Assembly: GCA_030606095.1 (NCBI GenBank)
Contig: JAUWHC010000157.1
Coordinates: 1-6,579 of the forward strand
Direction: 5' to 3'
Source of the DNA: Promethearchaeota archaeon
Lineage (GTDB): Archaea > Asgardarchaeota > Lokiarchaeia > Sigyniarchaeales > SOKP01
DNA: 6,579 nucleotides
Position 1 is the stretch's first letter; every line of letters begins with the position of its first letter. Under the pieces are notes generated by a model. It made no database searches. It had not been told where the DNA came from and saw nothing but the letters and a program-made list of their open reading frames with translations. Shown here in pieces: positions 6,120 to 6,579 of this stretch. Position numbers and translations under genes: made by a program.

Positions 6120-6305
6120 TTAATTTATTGGATTTTTTTTAGGAAAAAAGATTAACTTCCCGGAAAGAGTTGGACACTCATAATCCTTGTTTCTTTCGAA
6201 ATAGAAATAAAATCTGCCGACATCCGTATTAAGTTTGTACTTTACTTTTCTTTTGGTATTATCTGACATTTTCTTTAATAATTTATTATTCCAATAAATA
6301 CTCAT
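6120..6305 (-). CDS. Small hypothetical protein (61 aa)
   Basis: I do not recognise this product. The 61 residues are basic at the N-terminus (NNKLLKKMSDNTKRKVKYK) and then aromatic-rich (GRFYFYFERNKDYECP), ending KLIFFPKKNPIN. There is no signal peptide or convincing membrane helix and only one cysteine. The alternating FYFYF suggests a short β-strand. A second in-frame ATG at residue 13 would give 49 residues. Third codon positions in the middle (AAC, GTC, GGC, TTC, TCC) hold more C than the surrounding AT-rich DNA, which slightly favours real coding. A T/A-rich box about 26-34 bases upstream could be a promoter for a leaderless message. It could equally be a fragment of a decayed gene. Confidence 0.4.
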   Translation of the reverse strand: MSIYWNNKLLKKMSDNTKRKVKYKLNTDVGRFYFYFERNKDYECPTLSGKLIFFPKKNPIN

Positions 6306-6345
6306 AGATCTTTAATCATAATTAATCTTAAAAAAATAGCATTTT

Positions 6346-6402
6346 ATGGAGATGATATGTCAGTTTTGTGGGGACAATGTCGCCACACCCAAAAACTTTT
6401 AG
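6346..6402 (+). other. Micro-ORF with a CxxC knuckle (18 codons)
   Basis: ATG-GAG-ATG begins an 18-codon frame reading MEMICQFCGDNVATPKNF, then TAG. C-x-F-C-G near an N-terminus is the classic first half of a zinc ribbon, but no second Cys pair follows in frame before the stop, so it cannot fold as a normal ribbon. It may be the stub of a zinc-ribbon protein gene or a chance reading of the palindrome it overlaps. Confidence 0.25.
6367..6387. repeat. 21-bp near-perfect palindrome
   Basis: Arms TGTGGGGACA and TGTCGCCACA flank a single central A; nine of ten positions are symmetric (one G:G clash). It is the most GC-rich spot in an otherwise AT-rich non-coding end. The odd-length 10-1-10 design is typical of a dimeric protein operator or site. 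As RNA or single-stranded DNA it could form an eight-pair stem with one mismatch and a three-base loop. No second copy is visible in the window. Confidence 0.5.
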
Positions 6403-6579
6403 TTCTTTAACTGTTTTTTCCAGTAAAATCTAAGATAGAAAATAATTTAGGCTTTTTTCCTATCTTTTTCCCAATCCCAAAAATTCAAATCATATAACCC
6501 ATTTTTTTCCTTATCTAAATAAAAATTCATATTTGAATTCAATTTGTGATTAAATATTAAGTTTATAATTATAACTTTT
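6388..6579. other. AT-rich right end with no confident gene
   Basis: Beyond the palindrome I see mostly T-rich and A-rich sequence. The only items of note are a 27-codon ORF on the minus strand and a ten-base palindrome TTGAATTCAA at 6533-6542. No tRNA, repeat array or conserved protein frame enters from the right edge. Confidence 0.5.
6447..6530 (-). CDS. Possible 27-residue small protein
   Basis: I do not recognise this peptide. It begins MNFYLDKEKNGLYD and continues LNFWDWEKDRKKA; it is highly charged, with two Trp and a lysine/arginine-rich end. A TATA-like TTAATATTTA at 6551-6560 is centred about 25 bases before the ATG, the distance expected for a leaderless archaeal message, which is the main support. 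It may instead be chance or the stub of a decayed gene. Confidence 0.25.
   Translation of the reverse strand: MNFYLDKEKNGLYDLNFWDWEKDRKKA

Noticed and set aside
6533..6542. Palindrome TTGAATTCAA near the right edge
   Set aside because: Only ten bases in AT-rich sequence, with no extension or repeated copy.

Overview
The window most likely comes from an AT-rich archaeon, and an Asgard (Lokiarchaeia-like) lineage is a reasonable guess. Archaeosine synthase (ArcS) is archaeal, the S-adenosylhomocysteine hydrolase has the short archaeal C-terminus, a Get3/ArsA-type ATPase is present, and starts are preceded by TATA-like boxes at archaeal spacing with little Shine-Dalgarno sequence. The Asgard placement is an inference from overall style; no marker gene here proves it.

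Layout: 1-1546 (minus) is an ArcS gene that runs off the left edge. 1672-2259 (minus) is a DEDDh 3'-5' exonuclease domain with all catalytic residues but no ATG, GTG or TTG start upstream of motif I; an ATA behind a GGGGAG sequence sits where the start should be. 2411-3397 (minus) is a 328-residue regulator made of two consecutive Lrp/AsnC-like units. It diverges from 3531-4799 (plus), the S-adenosylhomocysteine hydrolase gene, across 133 bp holding two face-to-face TATA octamers. 4858-4980 (plus) is a 40-codon ORF resembling the first segment of a small cupin, ending where the conserved cupin core should begin. 5000-6025 (minus) is the Get3/ArsA ATPase. The right end (6026-6579) is mostly AT-rich and carries a 61-codon hypothetical ORF, two tentative micro-ORFs and a conspicuous 21-bp near-palindrome.

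The genes do not form one pathway. The most coherent link is the divergent pair: the hydrolase removes S-adenosylhomocysteine and returns homocysteine to the methionine cycle, and Lrp-family regulators commonly sense amino acids, so the tandem regulator may control both genes. ArcS belongs to tRNA modification, and Get3 to tail-anchored protein targeting or a related ATPase role. I found no CRISPR array, tRNA, rRNA, insertion sequence or recognisable defence system. The points most worth following are the exonuclease start, the two-unit Lrp protein and its promoter, the altered glycine motif of the hydrolase, the cupin remnant and the 21-bp palindrome.
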